This document shows positions 5,856 through 7,271 of a stretch of DNA of 7,271 bases, in pieces. Positions within the stretch are counted from its first letter, which is position 1. Each line of letters begins with the position of its first letter. The DNA comes from an uncultured Halioglobus sp. GTDB taxonomy: Bacteria > Pseudomonadota > Gammaproteobacteria > Pseudomonadales > Halieaceae. The translations under genes and the position numbers were made by a program. The notes under the pieces are model-generated. The model was not told the origin of the DNA and ran no database searches. It saw nothing but the letters and a program-made list of their open reading frames with translations. The stretch covers positions 1 to 7,271 of the forward strand of contig CAJQQW010000455.1 in assembly GCA_905480565.1 (NCBI GenBank). The letters run 5' to 3'.

Positions 5856-6929
5856 CTACGTCATGCGCTGTGGCAAGACAGGGTGAAGCATGTCTCGCAG
5901 CTTGCGCAAGCTGGCCTCGGTGGTGTCCCAATCAATGCACCCGTCTGTTACTGACACACCGTACTCAAGCTCTGAAAGATTCGCTGGAATGGCCTGTTTG
6001 CCCGCTTTCAGGTTGCTCTCTACCATCAGGCCAACAATAGAATCGTTTCCTTCCAATATCTGATTCGCCACATTATCAACCACAAGTGGCTGTAATTCCG
6101 GTTGCTTACTGGAATTGGCATGGCTGCAGTCCACCATAATATTGTTCGCTACACCCGCTTTCTGCAGCGCGTCCTCACACAGTTTGATGTGCACTGAATC
6201 GTAGTTGGGGCCCTGTGAGCCACCGCGCAGTACGATATGACCGTAGGCATTTCCTCGAGTGGTAAACACAGCGACTTGTCCCTGGCTGTTAATGCCGAGG
6301 AAGCGGTGGGGTCTGGCAACCGAGTTCAGCGCGTTGGTTGCCACTGTCAGTCCGCCATCAGTGCCGTTTTTGAATCCCACTGGGCTGGACAGACCGCTGG
6401 CCATCTCCCGGTGAGTCTGGGATTCGGTTGTTCGAGCGCCAATGGCGGTCCAGCTGATCAGGTCTTGCAGGTACTGGGGTGAAATCGGATCCAATGCTTC
6501 AGTTGAGGTGGGGAGGCCCATCTCAAGAATATCCAACAGCAGTCTGCGGCCGAGATGCAGTCCCTCCTCAATCTTGAACGAGTCGTCGAGATAGGGGTCG
6601 TTGACCAGCCCCTTCCATCCCACAGTGGTTCGTGGCTTTTCGAAGTAAACGCGCATCACAATATACAGCGTGTCCGACAGTTCATCTGCAAGGGCTTTGA
6701 GGCGGCATGCATAGTCAAGTGCCCCCTTTGGATCATGGATGGAGCAGGGGCCCACCACCACGAATATACGGTGATCCTTGCGATCCAGAATATTCTTGAT
6801 GACCTCGCGACTTCCTGCCAGCGTGCGCTGCACATCCTCGGACATGGGCAGGGCCGTTTTCAGTTTCGCCGGCGTAATCAATACGTCCTGAGAGGTGACG
6901 TTGACATTGTGTACTTCGATGTTGCTCAT
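5856..6929 (-). CDS. aroF: 3-deoxy-7-phosphoheptulonate (DAHP) synthase, class I, tyrosine-sensitive AroF type
   Basis: Condenses phosphoenolpyruvate with erythrose 4-phosphate to DAHP, the first step of the shikimate pathway; cytoplasmic. The 357-residue length is normal (E. coli AroF 356). Motifs in order: VVVGPCSIHD (57-66, metal ligand C62), EKPRTTVGWKGL (97-108, phosphate binding), GARTTESQTHREMASGL (164-180), LRGG (234-237) and VDCSHANSSK (266-275, metal ligand H270), then E304 and D329 as further metal ligands. It resembles E. coli AroF more than AroG: the start aligns, and N8, P148 and Q152, linked in AroF to tyrosine inhibition, are all present. Tyrosine feedback is therefore inferred. 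The ATG at 6929 has a weak TAGG five bases upstream (6935-6938). No TyrR box was seen. The gene is monocistronic within the window and divergent from the 7068 gene. Confidence 0.95.
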   Translation of the reverse strand: MSNIEVHNVNVTSQDVLITPAKLKTALPMSEDVQRTLAGSREVIKNILDRKDHRIFVVVGPCSIHDPKGALDYACRLKALADELSDTLYIVMRVYFEKPRTTVGWKGLVNDPYLDDSFKIEEGLHLGRRLLLDILEMGLPTSTEALDPISPQYLQDLISWTAIGARTTESQTHREMASGLSSPVGFKNGTDGGLTVATNALNSVARPHRFLGINSQGQVAVFTTRGNAYGHIVLRGGSQGPNYDSVHIKLCEDALQKAGVANNIMVDCSHANSSKQPELQPLVVDNVANQILEGNDSIVGLMVESNLKAGKQAIPANLSELEYGVSVTDGCIDWDTTEASLRKLRDMLHPVLPQRMT

Positions 6930-7008
6930 TGGTGCCTACCTGATAAAGTGATTTCTCTGGCAGATTCACGTGCTAATCGATACCGTGAGGCTCTGCACGA
7001 GGGGGCGC

Positions 7009-7019
7009 ATTTTATAGCA
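7009..7019 (-). promoter_or_regulatory. Candidate promoter of the DAHP synthase gene
   Basis: On the minus strand TGC followed by TATAAAAT (7009-7016) forms an extended -10 element. A -35 is poor (CCTACA at 17-base spacing, three of six). The start would fall near 7004, leaving an untranslated leader of about 75 bases. I see no attenuator-like leader peptide or terminator hairpin in that leader. Confidence 0.5.
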
Positions 7020-7067
7020 GTATTGGCCCTTTGTGTAGGGACAGGGACACGGGCAGGGAGAAAGTGT

Positions 7068-7271
7068 TTGAGCGATCGCCTCTATGATATTGCATTACTT
7101 GAGCCCTTCATCGCACGGGGCTGCACTCTCATAACCCCCAATCAGCGCCTTGCGCGGCGTATACAAACCGAGTGGGACAGGCGTCAGGCCGAGCAGGGAA
7201 ATTTGACCTGGCCCCGTCTGCCAGTGTATCCACTGGCAAGTTGGCTACTGGATCGCTGGCGACAGGCGGTG
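7068..7271 (+). CDS. Probable DNA repair protein (PD-(D/E)XK nuclease-like family), N-terminal part, TTG start
   Basis: Sixty-eight open codons run off the right edge. With TTG as start the protein begins MSDRLYDIALLEPFIARG, followed by LITPNQRLARRIQTEW (21-36) and WPRLPVYPLASWLLDRW (48-64). This TPN-RLAR ... P-LP-WL pattern is the N-terminus I associate with the large (around 900 residue) gammaproteobacterial 'probable DNA repair protein' family, related to AddB/RecB-type nuclease-helicase proteins; the catalytic part would lie outside the window. TTG at 7068 is chosen because GGGAG (7056-7060) lies 7 bases upstream and no ATG opens this frame nearby; GTG at 7064 is in another frame that stops soon. 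The coding frame is secure; the family name is moderately sure. Confidence 0.68.
   Translation, partial: MSDRLYDIALLEPFIARGCTLITPNQRLARRIQTEWDRRQAEQGNLTWPRLPVYPLASWLLDRWRQAV

Noticed and set aside
6733..6969. 78-codon minus-strand ORF overlapping the DAHP synthase start
   Set aside because: It is out of frame with the strongly conserved AroF N-terminus, and its translation is low-complexity and unlike a family.

Overview
The window reads as ordinary chromosomal DNA of a gammaproteobacterium, probably of the Pseudomonas/Cellvibrionales side of the class. The NfuA and sulfite/nitrite reductase sequences look Pseudomonas-like. The order cysI, small genes, metH, nfuA also recalls, from memory, the Pseudomonas aeruginosa neighbourhood, although other genes lie between metH and nfuA there. 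I see no insertion sequence, phage gene, tRNA, rRNA or CRISPR array. Base composition looks even across the window.

Layout. Positions 1-744 (minus) hold the N-terminal 248 codons of a siroheme sulfite/nitrite reductase, cut by the window edge. Positions 745-963 are a divergent control region with repeats and an extended -10 promoter. Positions 964-1086 (plus) encode a 40-residue single-pass membrane protein not recognised as a named family. Positions 1113-1352 (minus) encode a DUF2970 membrane protein lying 8 nt downstream of metH. Positions 1361-5053 (minus) are a complete cobalamin-dependent methionine synthase. Positions 5054-5218 are the metH/nfuA divergent region, with an IscR type-1-like operator on the nfuA promoter and a strong hairpin in the metH leader. 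Positions 5219-5794 (plus) are nfuA. Positions 5856-6929 (minus) are a class I DAHP synthase of the tyrosine-sensitive AroF type. From 7068 (plus) a TTG-started gene runs off the window; its 68 visible residues resemble the start of the large 'probable DNA repair protein' (PD-(D/E)XK nuclease-like) family.

How the genes fit together. Sulfite reductase makes the sulfide used for cysteine and so homocysteine, MetH turns homocysteine into methionine, and NfuA delivers [4Fe-4S] clusters to proteins. Sulfite reductase itself needs a [4Fe-4S]-siroheme centre. The cluster is therefore coherent around sulfur assimilation and Fe-S supply, while the aromatic-amino-acid and DNA-repair genes look like unrelated neighbours. 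No undescribed multi-gene system is evident. The most interesting signals are regulatory: the IscR-like operator, the metH leader hairpin, and the small promoter-driven membrane ORF.
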